From Rodentolepis nana (taxonomy: Eukaryota > Platyhelminthes > Cestoda > Cyclophyllidea > Hymenolepididae): 12,957 nucleotides of DNA. The translations under genes were made by a program, and so were the position numbers. The stretch covers positions 1 to 12,957 of the forward strand of contig UZAE01013201.1 of assembly GCA_900617975.1 (NCBI GenBank), given 5' to 3'. Below, one piece after another: positions 1 to 8,185 of this stretch. How positions within the stretch are numbered: the first letter of the stretch is position 1; each line of letters begins with the position of its first letter. The notes below the pieces were generated by a model that worked only from the letters and a program-made list of their open reading frames with translations, did no database searches and was not told where the DNA came from.

Positions 1-667
1 CGCGTTACAACCTAATAGACAATTTTGCTAATTATGGTATTTCGATGTTATTCTTTAACTCAAAAATTTCCCTTTCTTATGGGTCCTACAAATAAAACAA
101 ATAAAACCTCGTTGTTAAAAAAAAATAAATTGTAGAATTGAAAATAGTTCGATAATTATACGTATGCGATGAATGCCTCAACAGGGATTTTCGTGATGTC
201 TCTAATTCATAAGGATTTACCAAGATGTTTCTTTGTTTTTATTGTTCGAGCAGGTGGCGTAAGTAAATAGTTACAACAATTTTATAACGGTACTTTGAAA
301 ATTCTGAAACAGTAATTCAAATACTCCGTTCTCGAGGGCAACGGTATACCAAGGACTCAGTAAATATTGATGCATGAAAGCCGACCTACTCAGAACCCTT
401 GGATAACTCCCATCCTTCACACCCTACGTCTCCCCCTGCTGATACTGATACTATTCACTTTCCAATTCTACTTGACGGTTACATCCCTACTCTTCCAGCT
501 CAGCTCTAACGCAAAGATGCTGTTAAGTTCTACACACAAGTCCTATTTTTTTATCTTGAACCGAAGATATTGGCAGTTGTAGAGGTCAAAGAATAACCTT
601 GCCTTCTCGACTGTAATGCAAAGTACTTGAGCATTTCTGGTGATCTAACAGCGCTCTGAAATTTGGA
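1..667. other. Anonymous AT-rich non-coding sequence
   Basis: No gene is recognisable. A 71-codon plus-strand frame at 367-582 is leucine-, serine- and threonine-rich because the underlying DNA is pyrimidine-rich. It has no family resemblance that I can see and I treat it as a chance frame. CG dinucleotides are about as frequent as base composition predicts (11 in the first 300 bases). Confidence 0.6.
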
Positions 668-679
668 GGGGGGGGGGGG
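668..679 (+). repeat. Homopolymer G tract (G12)
   Basis: An uninterrupted run of 12 G in otherwise AT-rich sequence, preceded by GGA. It is a simple repeat prone to length change by replication slippage. A single G run is not by itself a classical four-tract quadruplex motif, although 12 consecutive G can in principle form one. The flanks do not align convincingly with the dispersed repeat at 4778-5075, which also contains a G tract. Confidence 0.95.
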
Positions 680-2761
680 TTACAGTGAAACACACAATGC
701 AATCAAGGCTGACTAAAGCAATTTTGCGCATCAATACATGCTGAAAGGTGTGTTTCTGCTAACAATTGCGACGTACGTGCGGAGGCCCCAACACCTAACT
801 CACGCTTACCGTTCACTTATAGTAATTGTATATAATTACTGATCTTGCATTGCAATTTGCCATACCCTCAATAACTGCTCTTTGCTCTATACGTTCTGCG
901 TTCTCACTTCTTTGAACAATTCCTAGCCAATCGTGGGAGTTAAAAATATGTTTGTAGACATTACTATTGTCTTTTTCTATAGCTAATCAGACGTCTAAGA
1001 GGATTTCTGAGGTCAATCAAGGTGCTTATTTATGCGGAATCGCCTACAAGTGTTTGAGGCTATTTCTCATGTGAACTCCCACACGCTCTAGCGGTTTTAA
1101 ATAATGATCCATATATTAGCGAATGTAAGATGGGTTATGCTATTTGCGATAAGGTAAAATGCAATTTAATTTAAACCAACAAAATTTTTCTTAACTTAAA
1201 TAAGTATAGATGCATATATCAATAGTCAGAATAAACGAGTCTTAAAAATGTGGATTCATATAGTTGTTGATAGCCTGTGATGCTATCTATTAGATGAAGG
1301 TGCTGTAAGTGTGATCTAGATAATAATTTATTATTAAACCTATAGGCAATTTAGAAGGTAATGGAAGGTCTGTGAGGGAGAAAGGTGGGATAGGAGTTTA
1401 AGCAAGAGACTATCTTGCCAAAGTTGATACTTCGGTCTTTTTTAGGGTGAAATTGTATTTGAGTATACCTTTAGTCCTATTTTTTCATTGGTTCACTCTA
1501 TTCCCGTGTTGTTAAGGATGTTAGCGTAACTATGGCACAGTCATCTCAATGAACGCGGGTTAATATTATGTCTACTGATGTATACAAAGTAGTAGCACTA
1601 TTTCCTCCAAATTCACGGGTTATACGAAATTATTTCACTTCATTACGCACCATAAGGTTGCCATTGCTATAACAAGAGATTGGAATTCGGACCTCACATT
1701 CATTTAGATATTACGTAAGCAAACTTTGTTTTCTTTAATTTTTTAAATGATAAAAAAATTGATTGACCACAATTTTTTATGTTTAGGTAGAATTTTACCC
1801 TAATTCAATCTGAACTGCTTTTACTTGAGCAAAAACTTGCATATTGGCATAGGAGAATAGTATACAACGACATATTTCTTAATAAACACAATTAAGTCAA
1901 AAATAAAATCCATTTGTCCACAACTATTGATGGCGTACCATAGGTATATTTAACTGGTAAAGGCTAATATAGCTCTGTTCGTTGAAGTCATCAAATAATT
2001 GAAAAAAACACACACTAAGAACAATTATAATGTAATCTTTACCTTTGGCTATGCAGAACTTATATCCTTCTTTGGTGGGTTGTAATCACATTTTTTAACT
2101 TTAATGCTTTCAAAATATCTTCAAGGTCGCTTGACAAATTGTTGCTTGCAATTTCTTTCGATGTGGTTCGGAGAAATCCATAATATGCCCGCATATTCTA
2201 AATCGCAAAGAAATACATCTTTTGTATATTTTAACTGATGCATAGCTAAAATTAAGAAGCAAGTGCATTCTTTTTTATGCTTTCTCGCATTAGTCATTGG
2301 AGAGGTGCATGCAATATGCATTGATGACGTTAGAAATGACGTGAGGTGGGTAAAAGTGGAGATTTTGACTGCCAAATGGTGAGTGCATTCATGAAATAGA
2401 GATTTCAAAGAGAGGGCAACTGCATAGCTCCACTTTTACATATGCCACTGAAAGCCGAGCGTCCCGACGTTTTATGCTTGAATTATCTTGAGATGGAAAT
2501 TGGCATTTCAACAACAGAAACAACGTATTGACATTACCAGTCAAGTAACTAGACCACACATAAAACTTAAAGTTGGGAAAAAAATAATTAATTAATCTTA
2601 ATCTTTACATCGTACTGATTATCTTCATCACCCAATTGTTCGGAAGAAGGCAGAAGTTGAGCAAATTAGTTCATTTGTAACAAATTCAAATTTTCATACG
2701 GGGATAATAGCCACTATTACGTGTTTAAAACAATCGGATCGCCTGCGATACAAAATAATGA
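680..2761. other. Anonymous AT-rich non-coding sequence
   Basis: Stop codons are frequent in all frames. The longest open frame of the whole window, 95 codons on the minus strand at 2121-2408, lies here. Its product is cysteine- and histidine-containing, but the cysteines have no regular zinc-binding spacing and no domain is recognisable. I do not call it a gene. A small cluster of regulatory-looking words (GCATGC and two TGACGT) lies at 2307-2342. Confidence 0.6.
2307..2342. promoter_or_regulatory. Possible binding-site cluster: GCATGC and two TGACGT
   Basis: The stretch contains GCATGC, an ATGCAT-like word and two copies of ATGACGT at 2324-2330 and 2336-2342, exactly 12 bp apart and in the same orientation. 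TGACGT is the half-site of the CRE element bound by CREB/ATF-type bZIP factors, and ATGCA-type words resemble POU sites. Short motifs like these arise often by chance in 13 kb, so the regulatory reading is weak. Only the regular spacing makes it worth recording. Confidence 0.12.
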
Positions 2762-2785
2762 ATATATATATATATATATATATAT
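2762..2785. repeat. (AT)12 microsatellite, followed by (CGAAAT)2
   Basis: There are twelve perfect AT dinucleotide units, followed immediately by two copies of CGAAAT at 2786-2797. It is a typical simple sequence repeat, probably length-polymorphic and able to extrude a cruciform. Confidence 0.97.
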
Positions 2786-2797
2786 CGAAATCGAAAT

Positions 2798-3500
2798 AAT
2801 TATTTACCATACAAAATGGACAACACACCTTAACGTCCTGTTTAATTATACGGTAATCTATTAGTCATTCTCGGTCTTCAGATTCAAATCTTGAATATTA
2901 CAACATTTAAGTTCACCAAAATGTCAGAATATTGGCATTAGTTTCATATATTTACAATTCACAGCATTTTTCAACTGAAAAGAGGCCAATTGCTAGGTAG
3001 GGAAGTGAAATGGAATTAGAAAGTGATGCCAGCTCTTTTTCAACAAGCAATAGGAAATGCAATCGCATGATAATTCCGTTTGAGCTTATTTCCAAGCAAA
3101 ATCTGCTGCGTCAAGTTCCAATGTTTAAATGGCAAGAATACTGGACTAGACCACTGTGCCTTCATGTTTTCCGTTCCCCCAATCACGGTGCTACACCCGT
3201 TTATTTGATAATTGCTCACCCAATCCAGAAATAGTTTTTTTTCCCAACTAGCTTAAGTTTGGGCCAATCTCTTTTAAGATAATCCCACCTTTAAATACGC
3301 TGGCAAACATTTAAAAAACGTATTATTTGTTTTCTTTATTTACTTCGGGTGTTCACGGAACCTGCCTTGAATTAGGGACTTTGTCATAATTAATAGCACA
3401 CATAAATTACGATGTTGACATTGAAAAGAAATCCCAACATGATTAATTTGATTTTCCAATATTCCCTGTCTTGAACTATTAAAAGTTCAATTAAGGGAAA
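2798..3500. other. Anonymous AT-rich non-coding sequence
   Basis: A 74-codon plus-strand frame at 3010-3234 has no recognisable domain and an unstructured amino acid composition. I regard it as a chance frame. Nothing else stands out on either strand. Confidence 0.6.
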
Positions 3501-3536
3501 ATTGATATAGGAAGAATTGATATAGGAAGAATTGAT
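3501..3536 (+). repeat. 15-bp tandem repeat, 2.4 copies
   Basis: The unit ATTGATATAGGAAGA occurs perfectly at 3501-3515 and 3516-3530 and starts again as ATTGAT at 3531-3536. It is a small local duplication, probably recent because the copies are identical. The period is a multiple of three, but no open reading frame of interest crosses it. Confidence 0.95.
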
Positions 3537-4425
3537 TTGTTCCGAACAAATGTTGAATTTTTATTCGAATTGTTAGGGAAGTTATCAAACCATTTAAGAT
3601 TGCAGTAGTAAAGCAATTGAATTAATAAGGAATTTAGTTGGTGCATTTGTGATATTGTGAGAGAATGTTGGCATGTGACGTTTCCCTCATATGCTGAGTT
3701 GAATTTCTAAGAAATGCTCAAACTTAAATATTTATATCACTACCCACCGCGATGCAACATATTTTATGAGGAATAGCTATATAATGCCATCTGAAATAAT
3801 TCCGTATGAGATAAAAAGGGGAGCAGAAGTGCTGAGAGAAATAGGAATTTCGTTAGTGAACCATTTAAAAATTCAGAAAGACTTGAGTTGTTCACCTTCT
3901 CAAAAGGGGATTTTTGCTTATAATGACAAACTCCAACTTTGCTTATTTCAATTTTCAAGATTTAATTCGTTCCTAGATTTATGAGGTTGACAGGAAGATG
4001 GTGCAAGCACAGATGTTTTCGACTCAGCTAAACCTACTGAAGCCCCCTTGAATATCAAACGTTAATTTTTTTTAAATTTAAATCTTACATGAAAACATTG
4101 TTTATGCATACTATCGATTGTTGTGCTACCTTAATAAAGTGAATACGATCAATTTTACGTTATTGGTTTTATTTTGTTTAAATCAATTTTCAGCGCATTT
4201 GTAGCATTTTCAAAATAAACGACTGTCCTCAGAGGATCTACTTTTATAATATTCATTCATGGGATAATAATTCGAAATTATGCAATCTTTTTTCACTTTA
4301 ATTTCCGGGATAAACTGCTACTCAGTCGAAGGCAAATAGCGCAAAAAACAGAAATGCTTACAAAAATTTGGAACAAATACAGTTGTTTGACAGGTAATTC
4401 CAATACTTTGCCAATATTCGTTTAG
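3537..4425. other. Anonymous AT-rich non-coding sequence
   Basis: Two frames of 64-72 codons overlap antiparallel at 3764-3984. Such mirror frames usually reflect locally sparse stop codons, and neither product is recognisable. An AATAAA at 4133-4138 is followed about 25-45 bases later by T/G-rich sequence. It could be a plus-strand polyadenylation signal, but nothing upstream looks like a coding exon. Confidence 0.55.
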
Positions 4426-4560
4426 CGTTAAGCCGGGACGATGTTCGTTACAACGCACCTTGAAGCGCGTGCACAAGAGGCTAATAGCCCTTGAGTGAAC
4501 AAGCTTTCACCGGATCACACCTTGGTATATCTCCGAGAGTTCAAATAGCAGGGAAATTCG
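4426..4560. other. GC-elevated patch, origin unknown
   Basis: The 130 bases from 4431 to 4560 contain 65 G or C (50%), clearly above the AT-rich surroundings, and the edges are fairly sharp. CG dinucleotides are common. There is no open frame of useful length. I looked for a tRNA-like promoter: GTTCAAAT at about 4539-4546 resembles the core of a pol III B box, but the flanking bases do not form a T-arm and the upstream A-box-like word needs an insertion. It may be an old transposon fragment or a conserved non-coding element. Confidence 0.35.
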
Positions 4561-4777
4561 GAAAATGCAAATATTAGTTGGATAAACGGATCAAGAGATT
4601 GCTGACTTCTGAATCTAAATTCTTGATAGCGCAATTACACTTCCAATAAATATGGTTTCAATAACTGAATAAATTTAAGGTTTACGATATGGAACGCGAG
4701 TTTAATTACCTGATTTCGCTTTACACTTGTTATCCACAACTAAACAACTGAATCAATAAATAATAATTATTATTATA
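4561..4777. other. Anonymous AT-rich sequence with a 16-bp palindrome
   Basis: A perfect A/T palindrome, AATAATAATTATTATT, lies at 4759-4774 and ends only three bases before the alignable edge of the dispersed repeat. AT-rich sequence of this kind is a common insertion target, so the position may be meaningful, but it may equally be chance in DNA of this composition. Confidence 0.5.
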
Positions 4778-4873
4778 TCAAATGGCAGGCGTTTTGATTG
4801 TTATCATTAGCCCTTTAATTGACTTCAGGCTTCACAGAGGGGAAGGAACATCAAAGTGTAAAAACATTCAAGA

Positions 4874-4883
4874 GGGGGGGGGG
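4874..4883 (+). repeat. G10 tract inside repeat copy 1
   Basis: Ten consecutive G lie within the purine-rich variable part of the dispersed repeat. When the copies are aligned, this position corresponds to a run of only five G in copy 2 (CCCCC at 11219-11223 on the plus strand). The long tract therefore arose or was retained only in this copy. Confidence 0.9.
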
Positions 4884-5039
4884 ACAGAAGAGTGTATCAA
4901 AGACGAAGGTAGATAAGGTAGAAAAAGGTGGGATGAGTACTATGAAAGTAGTCGAATATGACATACAGTGGGGTCATGATAGTTTGGAGGCAACTGCCAG
5001 GTAATAGACTTTTTTGCCGTATGAGTATACGTTGCCCAG

Positions 5040-5053
5040 GGTGCACCACGTGG
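5040..5053. promoter_or_regulatory. Overlapping palindromes with E-box CACGTG
   Basis: GGTGCACC (5040-5047) and CCACGTGG (5046-5053) are two perfect 8-bp palindromes sharing two bases. The second contains CACGTG, the canonical E-box bound by Myc/Max, USF and circadian CLOCK/CYCLE-type bHLH factors. The same 14 bases are unchanged in copy 2 at 11025-11038. Conservation between two diverged copies supports a role in the element or a structural constraint. Factor binding is not shown. Confidence 0.3.
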
Positions 5054-5405
5054 AGGTAAGTCTATCACACACCCCGAATCAATGAATAAAGTAGTAGGCA
5101 ATTGATCACTATTTGGCTGCAAAATAATGGCACATTCGTCCTTGGGTTGATGTGTCGATTAAGAAATATCCCACATTCCTCTTAGTTCACTTGAGGAAAC
5201 CCCAATGAAGTAGTGATTTCAGAAATTTGCGTAAGTTTGATTTAACTGGAAGGTAGCAGGTTAAAAATATCCAAATTGGTAAGACCAATCTCCAAAATTA
5301 ATCCATCGTCAAGAAAAACATTCAGTGAATCAGAAGACAAATTTTAACATATAAGCACTGAAGCAGTCAGGTACATTTACGAATGAAGAGGAATAAATAA
5401 TATTA

Positions 5406-5439
5406 AAATTTCAATATATTCGGACAAATTTCAATATAT
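5406..5439 (+). repeat. 14-bp direct repeat, period 20
   Basis: AAATTTCAATATAT is repeated exactly, with six bases between the copies. It is a small local duplication with no visible function. Confidence 0.85.
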
Positions 5440-5591
5440 ACTGTTTTTATCTGTGACTTCTACTCAATCGCCTATTTTAAAACTATTGTCGTGCTCAATT
5501 ATTTCATTCAAATTCCTTTCTGAAATTAAAATAAAACCATTTTGTTTTGCATTGCGTAGCTGATAAAATCATGATGAATTGTCGTTGTTAC

Positions 5592-5610
5592 AGTTATTGT
5601 TACAATAACT
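5592..5610. repeat. Perfect 8-bp hairpin
   Basis: AGTTATTG (5592-5599) and CAATAACT (5603-5610) are exact reverse complements around a TTA loop. A hairpin this size can occur by chance in AT-rich DNA. There is no T-run or gene end that would make it a terminator. Confidence 0.6.
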
Positions 5611-5787
5611 AATAATTATTTTAATAGTGCAGGGTAATAAATCTGCTTTGTTTCAAGCGGGGTGAACAAAAAATTGGACCTTTCGAACTTCACATGGCTC
5701 TAGTTACTACTAATTGGCTCAACGGCTAATGCCTCTTACTTATACAATTTTCCTGGCTTCTCCCTCCACGAGAAAAGGAAGTCATAA

Positions 5788-5831
5788 CTGGCAATAAATG
5801 AGTTTATTCCAATAAAAAAGACAATTGCCAG
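5788..5831. repeat. Inverted repeat enclosing a smaller hairpin
   Basis: The arms CTGGCAAT (5788-5795) and ATTGCCAG (5824-5831) are exact reverse complements. Just inside, and overlapping the left arm, AATAAA (5793-5798) and TTTATT (5803-5808) can pair around TGAG. The two pairings compete for the overlapping bases. It is a short structure of unknown meaning. Confidence 0.5.
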
Positions 5832-7003
5832 CCTGAATCGTTATAAATGTAGGAGGCACAGAGTTTCCCTATTTAGAATAACAGAAAAGAAATTCTGAAG
5901 TTAAAGAGGTTTATTCAGAAGGGTAATTTACTATAGCTTAAAATCAGCCTTACCGATGAAATTAAGTGGGAGTATGGGAGATAAAAGAGGTTATAATTTG
6001 AGTGTTCATTACTATTCAAGAGCTTGAAGGCATCATATCCAACAACCATATGAATAGACAATTTGGAAATGTGCAACAAAGCAGGCAAATTTCTCCACAG
6101 AATGTAGGATCTTAGCAGATCCTTCTAAATTGCGTTTCTCCTGCGAGATTTACTAAAAATAAGACATATAGAATAAAAATATAAAGAACTACAGAATATT
6201 GGAATGAAAGCAAAATATATGCTAAATGAAATTCTACTTTGTACGCAGGCAATTCTAATTGCTACGCCAGTAATTAGAATCCATGAAACTATAAAATGGG
6301 TAGCCCAGATATAAGGAACCAATAATTGGACTCAACAATCGGCATTTTAGGATCAAATTTATTAAGAAATATGCCAAAAAGCACTCGATATTTTAAAAAT
6401 TCATTCAAATGGCGATTCTGCAGTTGATTTATGAAATCTAAATTTTAAACCTTAACTGACCAGATTCGAAGGACATTTGATATATGATTTTTTGATTCCT
6501 TGTTCCTTATTTCTTTATCCATGGGATTTAGCAATTAAAATAATTAAAGATTATACATTACTGCAGATTTCGGTAGTAATTGATATTAAATTTTATTTCC
6601 ATAACCAATTTTTGTTCTTAAAGAAAAGCATTAAAGTCATTGTTATTTCAGTTGCCTATGTGAATTTTAATTTCCGAATTCAAATGAGAGCTTAGTTTAT
6701 GAATTATCCATTTAGTTTGCAGATTACAAGATATATGTGACAGAAAATTACTTCTTACTTCACAAATGCGAATAATCTCGCATCTCGATGGCTTCCTGTT
6801 TGCAAAATTCAAACGTGCTTAGTTGCATCTTTTGACACTAAGGGATTACCTGTCCAAATTTCAGTTAACAATCTAACATTCATCATTTTTTTCAGTTTAA
6901 GAGAAAGTATTCAGTTAAATTAAACTAATAAATATCTTTCGATTTTTTTTTAAAATACATTATGATGAATGCTCTTAACATTCGACTTTATTAATAAACT
7001 TAA
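5832..7003. other. Anonymous AT-rich non-coding sequence
   Basis: A 65-codon minus-strand frame at 6125-6322 and a 72-codon plus-strand frame at 6477-6695 both encode hydrophobic, isoleucine- and phenylalanine-rich products. That is the expected bias of AT-rich DNA and not evidence of membrane proteins. I call no gene here. Confidence 0.6.
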
Positions 7004-7014
7004 GGGGGGGGGGG
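7004..7014 (+). repeat. Homopolymer G tract (G11)
   Basis: Eleven consecutive G followed by TGG, in strongly AT-rich surroundings. Its flanks do not match those of the dispersed repeat. Confidence 0.95.
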
Positions 7015-7830
7015 TGGTCAATTTTCGGTATGTGATGGCGAATAAATCAATCATAAATAATTCCATTTCTAATTTCTTTTATCACTTATATCCATTTGAA
7101 TACATAAATTCAATTGTTTTGTTCATGTTTCAAAAGCAGAATTTCTTCAAGTAACTTATTATTTATCAGACAGATTTCAAACAACATTTTATTAGTTTTC
7201 TCTTAATCAATTCCATTGCATTATCTATTGCTGAAAATAAAGTGTAATTATATCTCAGCATTAATTATTGCCACTTATTGAGCATGCATCTTTTCTCCTC
7301 TTAAACTTTTGTACATCGCGTTCCAATTTTTGTTTATTACCGAAGTTATGAGAACGAGTTTAAAAATAAATCAGATGATTGCGTCAAAGTTTTGAAAGAA
7401 TCACGTGTCAAGTCATTTTATAAATTTTATATTCGTGTTGATTTACCTTTTCAATATGAAATTGTGATCATGTGTCAGATTTTAAAGAGTGATATCACTT
7501 TTTCTCTACAGGAACCATATTTACGAATTTAAAAATTTCACTAACCACTATCTACGATACTATTTTTCGAAATGAGAACGAGTATAATTTCAAGAAAGCG
7601 AGCTCATAGAATTTGATTCATGGCAAATCGAAGTTGTCCTGATCAAATTAAAATTTCCTAAAATTGACATTCTATTAGTCAAGAACCATTTGAAAAAGGG
7701 CATCTTTTCAAGTTAATGAACCATATGATTCCTACTTATGTCAGTTTATACTAATTATGTAAGCCCTAAAGAGCTCTACCTCCATCTTTACCTTTACAAT
7801 TCTGAGAAATAAAGCCACAGGTCTTTAAAA
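7015..7830. other. Anonymous AT-rich non-coding sequence
   Basis: A 61-codon frame beginning before the G11 tract runs through it to 7154. It is rich in F, I, N and Y and looks spurious. CACGTG occurs at 7402-7407. A 12-base word, ATGAGAACGAGT, occurs at 7348-7359 and 7572-7583, which is within chance expectation for 13 kb. Confidence 0.55.
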
Positions 7831-7885
7831 TATAAAAGCAGACGCGAAAATCATTTCTCAAGCGTGTTTCAGTCGGTTTCAGAAG
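7831..7885 (+). promoter_or_regulatory. Candidate TATA/initiator promoter and first-exon donor
   Basis: TATAAAAG at 7831-7838 is a strong TATA-box match. TCAGTC at 7869-7874 fits the arthropod initiator consensus TCAKTY, with A+1 at 7871. GTGAGT at 7885-7890 is a good 5' splice-donor match, which would give a very short non-coding first exon. Against this, the TATA box begins 40 bases before +1, longer than the usual spacing of about 30. No DPE-like motif lies at +28, and no coding exon is recognisable in the 5 kb downstream. The call is speculative. Confidence 0.2.
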
Positions 7886-7910
7886 TGAGTTACTACTAAA
7901 CTCACCGACT
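7871..7910. repeat. Bulged inverted repeat around the candidate donor
   Basis: AGTCG (7871-7875) and GTGAGT (7885-7890) together are the reverse complement of ACTCACCGACT (7900-7910). They give an 11-bp stem with a nine-base bulge on the left and a nine-base loop. The donor-like GTGAGT would lie in the stem. The right arm looks like an inverted copy of the left arm lacking the bulge, as template-switching events can produce. Confidence 0.55.
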
Positions 7911-8131
7911 TAGAAATTTTAAGTTTCAACGAATAAAACATTCAAATCGCAAAAATTAAGGGATTATATTTTTATCTATTTTATATATATTGCAAATGAG
8001 TTACCTGCTGATACAATAGACAAACGTATCCTTCTTTCACCGTTAAAACAATGATAAATAATAACGTCATAGAGAAAATGTTTTTTCTATGTCGAATCGG
8101 TAATTGTATCTGGTTGTTAATCAGTGCGCTT

Positions 8132-8142
8132 GGGGGGAGGGG
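8132..8142 (+). repeat. G-rich tract (G6-A-G4)
   Basis: Six G, one A and four G lie eight bases before a long AT microsatellite. It is a simple-sequence tract with strong strand asymmetry. Confidence 0.85.
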
Positions 8143-8143
8143 C

Positions 8144-8150
<7 letters not shown>

Positions 8151-8182
<32 letters not shown>
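8151..8182. repeat. (AT)16 microsatellite
   Basis: Sixteen perfect AT units, the longest simple repeat in the window. It is likely length-polymorphic and could form a cruciform. Confidence 0.98.

Positions 8183-8185
<3 letters not shown>

Larger units (their letters stand above)
4778..5075 (+). mobile_element. Dispersed repeat, copy 1 (unclassified, about 300 bp)
   Basis: This 298 bp segment is homologous to the reverse complement of 11003-11328. It has three conserved blocks. The outer arm at 4778-4837 pairs with 11269-11328, with 49 of 60 bases identical and no gaps. A middle block at about 4932-4988 pairs with about 11097-11156 at roughly 84%. A core at 4989-5075 pairs with 11003-11089, with 79 of 87 identical. 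Between the first two blocks is a variable purine-rich part containing a G10 tract. Weak similarity may continue to about 5118. I see no transposase, no clear terminal inverted repeats within the copy, no poly(A) tail and no certain target-site duplication. A MITE, a SINE-like element or a fragment of a larger transposon are all possible. Confidence 0.8.
5076..5787. other. Anonymous AT-rich non-coding sequence with short repeats
   Basis: No gene is recognisable. The first 40 bases or so may be the eroded inner edge of the dispersed repeat. A direct repeat, AAATTTCAATATAT, occurs at 5406-5419 and 5426-5439 (period 20). A perfect hairpin lies at 5592-5610. Confidence 0.55.

Noticed and set aside
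660..720. G12 tract as a third copy of the dispersed repeat
   Set aside because: A few words after the tract look similar (ACAG, ATCAA), but nothing aligns upstream of it and the core block is absent.
1370..1400. Word similar to the repeat (AAAGGTGGGAT) near 1383
   Set aside because: The match is limited to about 11 bases, and the neighbouring blocks of the repeat are absent.
2121..2408. 95-codon minus-strand open frame, the longest in the window
   Set aside because: It has no recognisable domain, irregular cysteine spacing and no supporting context. One frame of this length in 13 kb is compatible with chance.
3010..3234. 74-codon plus-strand frame starting MELESDASS
   Set aside because: The composition is not obviously biased, but there is no family resemblance and no evidence of exon boundaries or a promoter.
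4485..4550. tRNA-like or SINE-like pol III promoter in the GC patch
   Set aside because: Only the GTTCAAAT core matches. The T-arm does not pair and the A-box-like word needs a three-base insertion.
4819..5122. Open frames on both strands within repeat copy 1
   Set aside because: They lie inside a non-coding-looking dispersed repeat. The corresponding frames are not preserved in copy 2 and pass through a slippage-prone G tract.
6125..6695. Hydrophobic open frames that might suggest small membrane proteins
   Set aside because: AT-rich codons encode I, F, L, Y and N by default, so hydrophobicity is expected of random frames here.
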